Below, one piece after another: positions 18,426 to 27,700 of a stretch of DNA of 64,000 nucleotides. A program made the translations under genes and the position numbers. This DNA comes from Winslowiella toletana (GTDB taxonomy: Bacteria; Pseudomonadota; Gammaproteobacteria; Enterobacterales; Enterobacteriaceae). The stretch lies in assembly GCF_032164335.1 (NCBI RefSeq), contig NZ_CP134152.1, positions 186,001-250,000 on the forward strand, written 5' to 3'. Each line of letters starts with the position of its first letter. The first letter of the stretch is position 1. The notes beneath the pieces are model-generated. The model was given only the letters and a program-made list of their open reading frames with translations. It did no database searches and was not told the origin of the DNA.

Positions 18426-19369
18426 AAGCGCTGGCGATACGACGTTACGATGCGCAATCCAGCGCGTTGAAGCTGTTTTTTCGCTATCTGGAAATGCATC
18501 ACCAGCCCGTGCTGATGACCACGCCGCCGCCCGGAGCGGTGCTTGCCAGGGCAACGGCACAAATAACCGGCGTTGAATTGCTGGTCGATGTGCGGGCCTG
18601 GTTTGGTAAAAGTCTGCCGGAAAAAAGCGGATTACGAGCCGATTTGATCACGCCTGATGAAATCAGGGATCTCTTTCACTACAGCGGCGCGCTGCTTACG
18701 CTGCATTTGCCGGGCGAAGCTGAAGAGCCACTGACGGTGTTGGCACCTGTCGCGGTGGAAGAGTATCGCGATAAAGCGATGCCGAGGGTTAACACCAGCT
18801 GCGGTCCTGGTTGGCTCACGGCAGTGAACACCCATTATCGGAGCCATATATGCCAGGTGTTACCGTCGCTACTGCATGGCACGATTCCATTCCATCTGGA
18901 CTTAATGCTTGGCAGCAGTGCGCTGAGTTATCGCCACCTGAAAAAGTTACAGCCGGGCGATGTGCTGCTGGTGAATCAGCTACTGGAGACGGTAGTGACA
19001 GGCAACAGGACGTTAGCTAAATACCGGCAACAGGAGGACTATTTAATGCTGGAAGATATCTACGACGACGAGGAACAACACGAGCATTATCAGCCGCTGC
19101 ACCCGCACCAGAATCTTCAGGCGCAGCGTATTGGCATCAATAATATACCGGTGCAACTCACCTTTATTATTAATCAAATGACCCTGACGCTGGATGAATT
19201 ATCGGTTCTGCATATCGGTGATGTGATAGCCGTGGGAACCGAAGGGGAAAACAGTATCACTATTTGTGCCAATGGATCGCTGTTGGCAAAGGGTGAGTTG
19301 GTGATGGCTGATGAACGGCTGGGAGTAGAAATTCAGACGCTGTGTCATGAGGCACAGTATGGAAAATGA
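18422..19369 (+). CDS. spaO: Cytoplasmic sorting-platform protein (SctQ), SpaO family
   Basis: 315 residues (Salmonella SpaO 303). It builds the cytoplasmic pods that connect the ATPase cage to the inner-membrane rings and queue cargo. The N-terminal two thirds are diverged. The C-terminal SPOA domain (PVQLTFIINQMTLTLDELSVLHIGD and onward, residues about 240-312) is clear. An internal in-frame ATG with a strong ribosome site predicts a separate short product (next entry). The start overlaps invJ in ATGA. Confidence 0.9.
   Translation: MKALAIRRYDAQSSALKLFFRYLEMHHQPVLMTTPPPGAVLARATAQITGVELLVDVRAWFGKSLPEKSGLRADLITPDEIRDLFHYSGALLTLHLPGEAEEPLTVLAPVAVEEYRDKAMPRVNTSCGPGWLTAVNTHYRSHICQVLPSLLHGTIPFHLDLMLGSSALSYRHLKKLQPGDVLLVNQLLETVVTGNRTLAKYRQQEDYLMLEDIYDDEEQHEHYQPLHPHQNLQAQRIGINNIPVQLTFIINQMTLTLDELSVLHIGDVIAVGTEGENSITICANGSLLAKGELVMADERLGVEIQTLCHEAQYGK
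19046..19369 (+). CDS. Predicted internal-start short form of SpaO (SctQ-C)
   Basis: Inside spaO and in the same frame, AGGAGG at 19032-19037 lies eight bases before ATG at 19046-19048, a better ribosome site than most genes in the operon have. Translation would give 107 residues covering the C-terminal SPOA domain. Salmonella SpaO, Yersinia YscQ and Shigella Spa33 are known to make such a short product, which pairs with the full-length protein in the sorting platform. The sequence signal is direct; actual production is inferred. Confidence 0.75.
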   Translation: MLEDIYDDEEQHEHYQPLHPHQNLQAQRIGINNIPVQLTFIINQMTLTLDELSVLHIGDVIAVGTEGENSITICANGSLLAKGELVMADERLGVEIQTLCHEAQYGK

Positions 19370-20030
19370 TATTTCGCTGATTGCCGTGCTGGCTCTCTCA
19401 TCACTGGCTCCATTTCTGATTGCCTGTGGCACCAGCTATATCAAATTTTCCATCGTGTTTGTGATGGTCAGAAACGCCATTGGATTACAGCAAATTCCCT
19501 CCAATATTACCCTGAATGGTATCGCCTTTGTGTTGTCGGTATTTGTCATGATGCCGGTAATGAAAGAGGGATATAACCATTTCAAACAGCAGCCGATCGA
19601 TTTAAGCAGTGCCGAAGCAATCGAATCCTGGATCGACAGTGGTTTTGATGGCTATAAGGCTTACCTGCGTAAGTATGCCGATCGAGATTTAGCGGCGTTC
19701 TTTGAGCAAGCCCAGCGACAGCGTGATGGCGAGCCAGACGATGCTGAAAATCCGCCCGAACCCTCTTTGTTTGCCCTGCTGCCGGCTTACGCCTTAACCG
19801 AAATAAAAGATGCTTTTAAAATCGGTTTCTACATTTATCTGCCCTTTGTGGTTATCGACTTATTGATCTCCAGCATCCTGCTGACGCTGGGCATGATGAT
19901 GATGAGTCCGGTGACTATATCCGTGCCGATCAAGCTGCTGCTGTTTGTGGTGATGGATGGCTGGACATTGATTTCAAAGGGTTTACTTAATCAGTATCTG
20001 GATCTTAGCGCCTCAGGGGCAACTTTCTGA
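19359..20030 (+). CDS. spaP: Export apparatus protein (SctR), SpaP family
   Basis: 223 residues (Salmonella 224). Membrane helices at both ends flank a charged loop. The motifs [18 protein letters not shown] and [17 protein letters not shown] segment ([13 protein letters not shown]) are diagnostic. Five copies form the export pore with SpaQ and SpaR. An ATG at 19347 is also open, but the ATG at 19359 reproduces the family N-terminus ([11 protein letters not shown]) and has GAGG six bases upstream. It overlaps the spaO end by 11 bases, and its stop shares a base with spaQ. Confidence 0.96.
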   Translation: MENDISLIAVLALSSLAPFLIACGTSYIKFSIVFVMVRNAIGLQQIPSNITLNGIAFVLSVFVMMPVMKEGYNHFKQQPIDLSSAEAIESWIDSGFDGYKAYLRKYADRDLAAFFEQAQRQRDGEPDDAENPPEPSLFALLPAYALTEIKDAFKIGFYIYLPFVVIDLLISSILLTLGMMMMSPVTISVPIKLLLFVVMDGWTLISKGLLNQYLDLSASGATF

Positions 20031-20287
20031 TGGATGAAGTGATTCTGGCAGGAAATAAAGCCATCTGGCTGGTACTGATTTTGTCTGCCGTGCCGGTAGT
20101 GGTGGCAACCGTCATTGGTTTACTGGTCGGGCTGTTTCAGACGGTAACGCAATTACAGGAACAAACCCTGCCTTTTGGCATCAAGCTGCTGGGTGTCTGT
20201 ATCTGTTTATTTTTATTATCCGGATGGTATGGCGAAACATTATTAGCCTACGGTAAGGAAGTGATTTATTTCGCACTAAAACGATAA
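20030..20287 (+). CDS. spaQ: Export apparatus protein (SctS), SpaQ family
   Basis: 85 residues with two membrane helices, the FliQ/SctS fold. The [25 protein letters not shown] stretch around residues 25-45 is the conserved core. It wraps around the SpaP/SpaR pore in the inner membrane. It is joined to spaP and spaR by one-base stop/start overlaps. Confidence 0.96.
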   Translation: MDEVILAGNKAIWLVLILSAVPVVVATVIGLLVGLFQTVTQLQEQTLPFGIKLLGVCICLFLLSGWYGETLLAYGKEVIYFALKR

Positions 20288-21048
20288 TGGAAAACATACA
20301 AACCGAGCTCTATTTTGAGTTAAATAACTGGCTTTTTATGGTGCTGTTAAGCTCAGCGCGTCTGTTCCCGGCATTTATGCTGTTGCCTTATCTCAGCAAT
20401 TCAACGCTTACCGGATTATTTAAGTTTCCATTGGCATTTTTGCTGGGTGCTTCGCTGTGGGATGCGCAGGGAGTGCTGATATATCAACTCGGCGTGCTGG
20501 AATTTAGTGCTTTAATGATCAAAGAAATCGTCATCGGGCTAATTATTGCCATCTTTATTTGCCTGCCTTTCTGGACCCTGCATGCGGCAGGTAGCCTGAT
20601 AGATAACCAGCGTGGAGCGACGCTGAGCAGCACGCTAAATCCGCTGAGTGGCATTGATACCTCTGAACTGGCGAATTTATTCAATCTGATCGCCGTGGTG
20701 ATTATTCTGGAGGCAGGGGGAATGCTGACCTTTCTGCAGGTAATGCAGCAGAGTTATCAGCTGTGGCCGCCATTGTCGGCGGCGATGCCCGGCTGGGAGA
20801 ATGTGATTAGATTTCTCGGTGAATTGATGAAGCATGCCGTCAGGCTCTCTGCGCCAGTGATCTCCATCTTTCTGATTACTGAACTTTTTCTTGGCCTGTT
20901 GGCGCGCTATACCCCCCAGATGAATGCTTTCTCCATGGCGTTAACCGTCAAAACTCTCATCGGGTTTATGGTGCTGTTGCTCTATTTTTCTCCAGTACTG
21001 CCCTCTGAGGTAATCGGACTGGAAAAGATCTTTTTTCCACTTAGCTGA
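20287..21048 (+). CDS. spaR: Export apparatus protein (SctT), SpaR family
   Basis: 253 residues (Salmonella 263), a polytopic inner-membrane protein that closes the SctRST export pore. Conserved segments include IGLIIAIFICLPFW and ERGA-like NQRGATLSSTLNPLSG. The ATG shares its first base with the spaQ stop. After its stop there are 31 bases to spaS, the first real spacer since spaO. Confidence 0.95.
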   Translation: MENIQTELYFELNNWLFMVLLSSARLFPAFMLLPYLSNSTLTGLFKFPLAFLLGASLWDAQGVLIYQLGVLEFSALMIKEIVIGLIIAIFICLPFWTLHAAGSLIDNQRGATLSSTLNPLSGIDTSELANLFNLIAVVIILEAGGMLTFLQVMQQSYQLWPPLSAAMPGWENVIRFLGELMKHAVRLSAPVISIFLITELFLGLLARYTPQMNAFSMALTVKTLIGFMVLLLYFSPVLPSEVIGLEKIFFPLS

Positions 21049-21079
21049 CTTAAGCTGCGGAGGCCGGGAGAACACCAGC

Positions 21080-22213
21080 ATGGCGGGCAATAAAACTGAA
21101 AAGCCGACCGACAAAAAAAAGCGTGATGCGGCCAAAAAAGGACAGACATTTAAAGGCAAGGATTTAGTCACCACCTGCCTGACGCTGGTCGGAGTCGAGA
21201 TGGTGCTCAATTTCACCTCTCTGCGCGAGTTTTCAGACATTCTGCACAGCATTGTTGCGCGTCAGTACGACTACTCATTGCAGGGATATATTCTGCAATG
21301 CGTCTGGTTTGGCATAAAAATATTACTGCCAATTGCCATAATTTGCATTGCCGCCTCGCTGTTACCGGGCCTGCTGCAGACCGGTATGCAGCTGGCGACT
21401 AAGGCATTAAAACTAAACCTTTCGGCAATTAATCCTCTTAAGGGTATTAAAAAAATATTTAACCTGAGAACGTTAAAGGATCTGCTTAAGTCAGTGCTTT
21501 ACCTCGGCTGCTTTGTGCTGGCGACTCTGTTCTTCTGGCAAGAAAATCGCGCACTGATTATCAGTCTGGTCTGGTCAGAGCCGGGTGTCATGCTGAAAGT
21601 GTGGGGGCAGCTGGTACATTCACTGCTGGTGATCTTTATTGCCTGTATTTTCATTATTATTCTTATCGACTGCGTGGCAGAGTATTTGCTGTATATCAAA
21701 GATCTGAAAATGGACAAGAAAGAAGTTGATAATGAAACCAAAGAGATTAATGGTAATCCCGAGATAAAGAAAAAAAGAAAGGCTCTTAATCAGGAGTTAC
21801 TTTCTGAAGAATTCAAAAAAGACATCAAAAAATCCAGTGTTGTTATCGCCAACCCTAAACATATTGCGATAGGAATCTATCGTAATCTGGCGATTACACC
21901 CATACCGTTTATTTCATTCATTGAAAAGAATCAGCGTGCTCTCGCGGTACGTCGCTATGCGGAACAAGTCGGTGTGCCGGTGGTTGAAAATATTCCGCTG
22001 GCAAGAGAGCTGTTTCGTACCCATAAAAAACATGCGTTTGTTAGCCTGAAAATGTTTACCGAAGTGATGGATATTCTTTTTTGGCTTGAGCAGGTTGAGA
22101 ACAACTGGATGGCTGAACACGCCGAAAATAATCCGTCAGAAACCGTTGTCGATGAATCTACATCCGCTTCACAAGGCACAGAAAACCCTGCTGCTGATGA
22201 GCGTTCTTTGTGA
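21080..22213 (+). CDS. spaS: Export switch protein (SctU), SpaS family, with NPKH instead of NPTH
   Basis: 377 residues (Salmonella SpaS 356), with four membrane helices and a cytoplasmic domain. Proteins of this family cut themselves between Asn and Pro of an NPTH motif, and this conditions the switch from needle to translocator export. Here residues 258-261 read NPKH (bases 21851-21862; Lys codon AAA at 21857-21859). Asn, Pro and His are kept and Thr is replaced. The rest of the cleavage region (SSVVIANPKHIAIGIYRN) is normal. The C-terminus carries an extra acidic/Ser tail. The ATG has GGAGGCCGGGAG upstream. Confidence 0.95.
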   Translation: MAGNKTEKPTDKKKRDAAKKGQTFKGKDLVTTCLTLVGVEMVLNFTSLREFSDILHSIVARQYDYSLQGYILQCVWFGIKILLPIAIICIAASLLPGLLQTGMQLATKALKLNLSAINPLKGIKKIFNLRTLKDLLKSVLYLGCFVLATLFFWQENRALIISLVWSEPGVMLKVWGQLVHSLLVIFIACIFIIILIDCVAEYLLYIKDLKMDKKEVDNETKEINGNPEIKKKRKALNQELLSEEFKKDIKKSSVVIANPKHIAIGIYRNLAITPIPFISFIEKNQRALAVRRYAEQVGVPVVENIPLARELFRTHKKHAFVSLKMFTEVMDILFWLEQVENNWMAEHAENNPSETVVDESTSASQGTENPAADERSL

Positions 22214-22279
22214 GTAAAAAAAATACAACTTTGTTCTAATAACACCATTCATCATGGATGGTTTAACTAAGGAAGAGAG

Positions 22280-22798
22280 ATGACTCAGGAAAACGAGAAA
22301 ATCCATGAAGCTGAAATGTGTTCCATGCTAATGGAGTATGTTCAGCAAGGTATATTACTGAAGGACTTACAGGGTATCCCGGATGATACCATGGAAGATA
22401 TTTATGCCCATGCTCACCATTTTTATTATCAGGGGCGTCTGGATGAGGCAGAACATTATTTTAGTCTGCTCTGCATGTATGATTTAAATAACCCGGATTA
22501 TTTTATTGGACTGGGAGCCGTAAATCAGTTGCAGAAGAAGTACCAGAAAGCCTGCGATCTCTATTCTCTGGCGTATATTTTCTCGAAAGACGATTACAGC
22601 CCGGTATTTTATAGCGGCCAATGTCAGCTACTGATGGGAGATGTGATTAAAGCTCTGCAATGTTTTGAAGTAGTGATAAAAAAATGTCCGAATGAACATC
22701 TGGTAAAAAAAGCTCAGGTTTATTTTGAAACCATCAAAAAAAATCGAAAGATGCTAAATAAAGATAAAGAAACCACCGAGTCTGCTAAGGAGAGTTAG
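22280..22798 (+). CDS. sicA: Translocator chaperone (class II, TPR), SicA family
   Basis: 172 residues (Salmonella SicA 165). Three TPR-like helical repeats occupy about residues 35-140 (HHFYYQGRLDEAEHYF, GAVNQLQKKYQKACDLY, GQCQLLMGDVIKALQCF). It keeps SipB and SipC apart and stable in the cytoplasm and, in Salmonella, acts with InvF as a co-activator. AAGGAAGAGAG precedes the ATG. The 66-base spacer after spaS contains a weak hairpin around CCATTCATCATGG and may hold a separate promoter. Confidence 0.93.
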   Translation: MTQENEKIHEAEMCSMLMEYVQQGILLKDLQGIPDDTMEDIYAHAHHFYYQGRLDEAEHYFSLLCMYDLNNPDYFIGLGAVNQLQKKYQKACDLYSLAYIFSKDDYSPVFYSGQCQLLMGDVIKALQCFEVVIKKCPNEHLVKKAQVYFETIKKNRKMLNKDKETTESAKES

Positions 22799-22800
22799 TC

Positions 22801-24705
22801 ATGTCTAATCTGACAGATTTATCAATAAATGGAACATTTGCTAATTTTTACAGCAATAATCTTCATCAGAAAAATAACGATCTTGCTGCAGCTGGCAGAG
22901 TTGCTAACCGCTTTAACGATATTAACAAGGTATCTGAAGCAAATGCTCGCTTTATTCATGATATTGCCGAGCAAGTGATCGAGGACAACGTTGATAATGG
23001 CACGGACAGTAATCGCGTGCTGCGCAACGTGGCGTCAACGTCAAAGTTCGATAAAGAGAGCAATATTCTGCTTCGCTTGTCCGCAACGGATGAAAACCAT
23101 GCTGTAGAGGCGACTAACCCTGCATCTGAGCAAAGCAGCGCAGAAGAGTTACGTAAAAAACGGCGCGAAGTGATTTCAAGTCTGCTCAATCGCGCAGCTA
23201 AGCATCAAAAGCAAGCAACCGAGCTCTCGCAAGCCATGGATAGGGCTACCGGGCAGTTGCAGGCCGCAACCCTTGAGCTGGATGCGGCAATCGGCTCGCT
23301 GGATAACAACACTGCCATATTAAAAGAGCTCAAGCAGCAACATACTGCCTTACAGGGTGAGCTGGGCGAACTGTCGCTGGAGAGCGGAGAGAAGAACGCG
23401 CCACGCTATATTGCGCTTAAACAGAAAATTGAGCAGGCCAAAAATGCCATTAATTCCGCCTCACAGACGGTAATTGCCGCTGAAGCGGAGATGCTAAAAA
23501 AACTGGATATGTCACAGGCGCTGATTATTCAGCATGGCGATTTAATCAGGCAACTGACGATATTGAGCTGTAACACTGCTGGCGTAGTGGTGAGTAATCA
23601 TCAGCAGTTAATTACCGAGGAGAAGAAGAATTTATCGTTTCAGGCGATGGTGACTTTGCGCATGGCGCAGATGCAGAGCATTGTTCATGAAAACAATCTG
23701 AATAAATTGAAAAACGACCGGGAATTAAGTGCAAAGCTGATGGAAGCGACGCGCACCAGCCTGACAGAAAAAGCTCGACAATTTGATGAGCAACAGGCAA
23801 AGGCGAGAGAAGCTGCTGAAAAGATGAGTAAGTGCACCAAAATTTTTGGTGGCATCGCGACGGCACTGGGAGCCATGACCATGGTGTTTGGCGGTGCAGG
23901 CGCACCACTGATGGCACTGGGCCTTGGTTTGCTGGTCGCGGATACCGTTACTGAAAAATTGTTCGGTTTTTCAATTACTGAGAAGGTGATGGGTCCGTTA
24001 ATGGATCATGTCTTTATGCCATTGATGAATGCCATCAAAGATGTGGTCAGCGATATTTTCGATCACACCCCCATAGGCGCGCTGCTGAATTATATCGATC
24101 AAAAAACCGGTGCCAATATGATGAACACTATCCACACCGCGGTGGCGGCAGCGGCTACGGTGGCGATTATTGTGGCTGCGGCTTTTATCCTGAAAAGTGC
24201 CGGCAAAGTGCTGTACAAAACCCTCGGTAAATCGCTGGCGAGGGCCGTGGGGTCCTATGTTAAAACGGCGATTAAATCGGCACTGGAACAGATGCCGAAG
24301 CTGTTAAAAAATGCCGTTAAATCGATTAAAAATTTCGCACAGCAGACCAAACAAATGCTGGATGAGCTGGCAACAAAATCACTGGAAAAACTGCATTTCT
24401 CTCCTGCTAACCGGATAGTGGCCGGGCGGATCGCCACTATCGCGGGCGAAGTTGTCACCCTCGGTGATACAACCAACAGACTGGCTAATAGCATTATTAT
24501 TGGCCAGCATAATAAACAGGCCCACGATGCTTTGGCTAATTATCAAATCAGTCGTGAGCTGTTGGATCATTTGACGAAAAAACTTAACGCCCTGCTGGAA
24601 ACATTGAAGAAAGATGATGCAGAAACTAAGTCGCGCGGCGAAAAAATCAGCGAATTAATTCAATCCAGTCATCAGGCCAGAGTCTCTATCGTAAGAGCTA
24701 TCTAA
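22801..24705 (+). CDS. sipB: Type III translocon protein, SipB/IpaB family
   Basis: 634 residues (Salmonella SipB 593). It inserts into the host membrane with SipC to form the pore. Long coiled coils (about residues 115-345) precede a hydrophobic hairpin region (about 347-385, GGIATALGAMTMVFGGAG) and a second one (about 443-468), which is the SipB/IpaB pattern. The hydrophobic core is well conserved, whereas the N-terminus is not. It begins two bases after sicA. The extra length over SipB lies mainly in the coiled-coil and tail parts. Confidence 0.93.
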   Translation: MSNLTDLSINGTFANFYSNNLHQKNNDLAAAGRVANRFNDINKVSEANARFIHDIAEQVIEDNVDNGTDSNRVLRNVASTSKFDKESNILLRLSATDENHAVEATNPASEQSSAEELRKKRREVISSLLNRAAKHQKQATELSQAMDRATGQLQAATLELDAAIGSLDNNTAILKELKQQHTALQGELGELSLESGEKNAPRYIALKQKIEQAKNAINSASQTVIAAEAEMLKKLDMSQALIIQHGDLIRQLTILSCNTAGVVVSNHQQLITEEKKNLSFQAMVTLRMAQMQSIVHENNLNKLKNDRELSAKLMEATRTSLTEKARQFDEQQAKAREAAEKMSKCTKIFGGIATALGAMTMVFGGAGAPLMALGLGLLVADTVTEKLFGFSITEKVMGPLMDHVFMPLMNAIKDVVSDIFDHTPIGALLNYIDQKTGANMMNTIHTAVAAAATVAIIVAAAFILKSAGKVLYKTLGKSLARAVGSYVKTAIKSALEQMPKLLKNAVKSIKNFAQQTKQMLDELATKSLEKLHFSPANRIVAGRIATIAGEVVTLGDTTNRLANSIIIGQHNKQAHDALANYQISRELLDHLTKKLNALLETLKKDDAETKSRGEKISELIQSSHQARVSIVRAI

Positions 24706-24715
24706 GGATAAATTT

Positions 24716-26044
24716 ATGGAAAGGTTAACTTCATTGACTTCCTGCTGGCAAACGACAGTGGCGGAGAATGGTTTGTCGGAAATATCGCTTAAGCCAGCAG
24801 TAAAAACATCGGCAACATTGCCGGTTAGCTTAACCGAATTGATGAGCAATATCAGTTTCATCACGGCTTTTGAAATGCTGGCAGAGTTGCGTCCGCCGCT
24901 GAGAGAAAGACGGGACAATCTCAGTGCGCTGCTTGGTACTTTTCTTAACAATATATTGGAAGTAATCGAAACGGATACCCCAACAGATAAGCCACAATCC
25001 GGAAAGACAGATTGGTCCAACTACAATAACTGGTCATCGCGAATGGTGAATATGCTGGATCAACTGGTGGAAATATTAGTGTTGCTCTCGAAGGCAGATA
25101 ATGAACTCAGGGCAGCTAATACCATCAATCAATTTAAAGCATCGTTCGCCAGCGCTGAAAAGACCAAACTGGCAGGAGAAGATAGTTTACTTGGAGCAAT
25201 TAACTCAGGAATGTTCGGTCTGGCCTTTGCGGGTGCTGGCACCTGGAAAACGGTAAAGAGCACCGCGCTACATATGAAAACTGAAGCCTCAGTGGTGTCT
25301 GATAAAGGAAAGTTACATGACTCAGTTCGCGATAATAAGGCACTGATCATCGATAAAACGGCCTCAATGAAAAAGCTGGAAACTGCCAGTATAAGCAGTA
25401 GCAAAAAACAGCATGCTATAGACGAAGAGATCAAAACGTTAAACATCCAGAACGATGCCATTAAGGCGAAACTTTCAGCCAATGAGCGAGAAATACAAAA
25501 AGCCGGTGCTGACGGCGATAGTCTTTCCGTTACCGGTTTAACCAGAGAAGGTGACGAACTGAATGCGCGGCTGAAAGAGAATACAAAGATCATAACGGCG
25601 AAGGAAGCAGAAATAAAACAGCTGGTCAGGATGGATATTGAGCGTAATAAGCAGAGGGAAGCACTGGAGAAAGAGATTCACAAACTTAATGCCAGCAATG
25701 ATGAAATTCATGTTCAGCTGGAGAAGCTTAACCACGATCTCAGTACGTCACAGCACAAGTTACAAAAATTGCAGGCTGAAAGTGCATTGCTAATTCAGAT
25801 GCAACGCCCAGTTTCTGCTATCGCTGAGGCAGAAGGACAGCGACAGGCTGCCGCTAACAGCGCGCAGGCAAAGTTACTTGAAGAGAATTCACGCGTTTTT
25901 CAACAGACGGCCGCAACGGAAGAGGATCACAAACGCAAAGCTGATGCTCTTAAAGAGATGATTATTAAAATCGTGGGCGATCTGATAAACGCCAATAATG
26001 CGCGAATAAGCACCACCATTAGTTTGCTGACGGTGCGTGCCTGA
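24716..26044 (+). CDS. sipC: Type III translocon protein, SipC/IpaC-like (highly diverged)
   Basis: 442 residues (Salmonella SipC 409). It has one hydrophobic segment near residues 158-180 (LLGAINSGMFGLAFAGAG) and a very long coiled coil in about residues 215-410. Position between sipB and sipD and this architecture identify it as the second pore protein. Sequence similarity to SipC is otherwise weak, so the assignment leans on synteny. AAGGATAAATTT precedes the ATG, ten bases after the sipB stop. Confidence 0.82.
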   Translation: MERLTSLTSCWQTTVAENGLSEISLKPAVKTSATLPVSLTELMSNISFITAFEMLAELRPPLRERRDNLSALLGTFLNNILEVIETDTPTDKPQSGKTDWSNYNNWSSRMVNMLDQLVEILVLLSKADNELRAANTINQFKASFASAEKTKLAGEDSLLGAINSGMFGLAFAGAGTWKTVKSTALHMKTEASVVSDKGKLHDSVRDNKALIIDKTASMKKLETASISSSKKQHAIDEEIKTLNIQNDAIKAKLSANEREIQKAGADGDSLSVTGLTREGDELNARLKENTKIITAKEAEIKQLVRMDIERNKQREALEKEIHKLNASNDEIHVQLEKLNHDLSTSQHKLQKLQAESALLIQMQRPVSAIAEAEGQRQAAANSAQAKLLEENSRVFQQTAATEEDHKRKADALKEMIIKIVGDLINANNARISTTISLLTVRA

Positions 26045-26083
26045 CCATGCGTGGTAATAGCTTCCTTTTAAAGTGAGATAACG

Positions 26084-27061
26084 ATGACATTTAATATCAG
26101 TTCATTACCCACCCTCCAAAACTTCCTGCCTCTGGCCGCTGCAAAGCAGCCGGTTGAAGATAACCCTTCGCTGGTGCGGGATGAGCCACAAGTGGGTATC
26201 ACCCGCACGTCAGCTGACGTTAGCGCCGAGCAGGCCTGGCTGGCATTTCGTCGCTATCTGACACCGTTACAAGATAAACTTTCCCGTGGCGATGCGGATT
26301 GGTTGGTCAATGCTGAAGGTGCTAATGAAGAGCTTGAGTACCATCTTCTTCGGCTGACGATGCAGGAGAGGAATACGGCTGGCGACACGCCACCGCCCGG
26401 TGAGGTGATCAGTGGCAATGATTTAATCGATAAGCATCTGGAAACCATCGGCGAGATGGAAACTGAATATTTGCAGGTATTTCTGCACGCGTTCGATCAG
26501 ATGAGTGCATTTTATAAAGCTTTTGTTGAGCTCAAAGCAACGCTGTCGAGTCATCTGCTGCCCAGTGATAAAGAGGGGCAGATACTCTTCCAGGCACATA
26601 ATTTTGCTCAAAAGGTGCAGGAGCTGATCAATAAATTCAGTGGCACGAATGGGCAGCTTTTCCCGCAGCCTGATGCCGACGGGAAGTACGGCACCACCAC
26701 GGAAGATATCGCAAAAAAATGGATAGCAAATTTGGGGCTACCAGCTGACTGCCTGAAAGGTGATGAAAAAAGTGGCTTCTGGGTACAGATCGATTTGAAA
26801 CCCTTAAACAACATCGTTCAGACCCTGCTTAACTTACAGGGAAGCCGTAATTACGGAGCCATTATCCTTAATGCTGCGATTTATAATGCATGGGAAAGCG
26901 GATTTAACTCACATGCTGAAGGTTTTCAGACCCTCGCGAACCTTTTAACGCAAAAAATGACCAACGCCAACTCTGCATTCGACCAGCGAGTGCTGATACT
27001 GAGCAAGTTCACCGAGCAGGAGGCTCAGTCCAGAATGATGGTTATACAAAATCTTAAGTAA
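26084..27061 (+). CDS. sipD: Needle-tip protein, SipD/IpaD family
   Basis: 325 residues (Salmonella SipD 343). The tip complex caps the needle and guides SipBC insertion. The N-terminus is Ser/Pro-rich, a central helical bundle follows (DKHLETIGEMETEYLQVFL and onward), and the C-terminal helix FDQRVLILSKFTEQEAQS is the conserved part that contacts the needle. It is spaced 39 bases from sipC. No sipA follows; iacP comes next after 12 bases. Confidence 0.92.
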   Translation: MTFNISSLPTLQNFLPLAAAKQPVEDNPSLVRDEPQVGITRTSADVSAEQAWLAFRRYLTPLQDKLSRGDADWLVNAEGANEELEYHLLRLTMQERNTAGDTPPPGEVISGNDLIDKHLETIGEMETEYLQVFLHAFDQMSAFYKAFVELKATLSSHLLPSDKEGQILFQAHNFAQKVQELINKFSGTNGQLFPQPDADGKYGTTTEDIAKKWIANLGLPADCLKGDEKSGFWVQIDLKPLNNIVQTLLNLQGSRNYGAIILNAAIYNAWESGFNSHAEGFQTLANLLTQKMTNANSAFDQRVLILSKFTEQEAQSRMMVIQNLK

Positions 27062-27073
27062 GGGGCGGCAGCG

Positions 27074-27367
27074 ATGATTCGCAGTGGAGACGTTACTGAT
27101 GATGAGCTTGCACAGCTGACGATGGCACGTCGGCAGCATATTAAACAGATTATTGCCCGTTGCAGCGATTGCGACAGTCAGTTAATCACTGACTCATCGT
27201 TACTGGCGATGGATCTCTATATTGACTCTCTGATTTTGACCGACATCGTTTATGAAGCCGAATCTGCTTTTAGTATCGCTATTACAGAAAGTGAGATGGC
27301 GATAGTTGAAGATGTCACTGATTTTTATCGACTGGTAGAAAGTAAATTAGCGAGGACAGAATCCTAA
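27074..27367 (+). CDS. iacP: Type III-associated acyl carrier protein, IacP-like
   Basis: 97 residues with the acyl carrier fold. The phosphopantetheine attachment motif DSL (Ser52) lies in MDLYIDSLILTDIVYEAE. In Salmonella IacP lies after sipA and affects translocator/effector secretion; its acyl substrate is not established. Here it follows sipD directly. It is the last gene before a 333-base gap, so it probably closes the sicA-sipBCD transcript. Confidence 0.88.
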   Translation: MIRSGDVTDDELAQLTMARRQHIKQIIARCSDCDSQLITDSSLLAMDLYIDSLILTDIVYEAESAFSIAITESEMAIVEDVTDFYRLVESKLARTES

Positions 27368-27700
27368 TTTCAGAGAAAGTTTATTTTTGCAGGTTAACTA
27401 TGATGAATTTGATAAAAGTTGAATTTAACGCGTAATGTTTTTCATGTTTCATTCGGTCAATGTAATTCGAATTGGTTTAAGTTATATCTGAATAATAACA
27501 ATGACGTAAGGTTGAAATTATAGCCTTAAAATCAACTGAATTGTTGCGAAATGCTCTCGATTAAAGTCACTATCAACCTTGACGTCAGGAAAATTAGCGG
27601 CGAAAGATTAGATGGAAATTCATCATTATTCTGTCAAGTATCGATAATTTTGACATGGTAACCTGGCGTCATAATCTTAAGGACGTTTGGTAAGCAACGG
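27368..27700 (+). promoter_or_regulatory. Leader/promoter region of the prgH operon
   Basis: 333 AT-rich bases without a gene. TGACGTAAGGTTG at 27502-27514 and CAACCTTGACGTCA at 27574-27587 form an inverted repeat (one inserted base) with about 59 bases between. A perfect TTGACA at 27650-27655 is followed by CATAAT at 27670-27675, a short 14-base spacer. A second TTGACG lies within the right arm of the repeat (27579-27584). In Salmonella the prg operon is activated by HilA; no convincing HilA box (TTKHAT repeats 5 bases apart) was found. Confidence 0.5.

Noticed and set aside
27440-27460. HilA box made of TTTCAT repeats in the prgH leader
   Set aside because: The two hexamers are separated by one base, not the five reported for HilA boxes.
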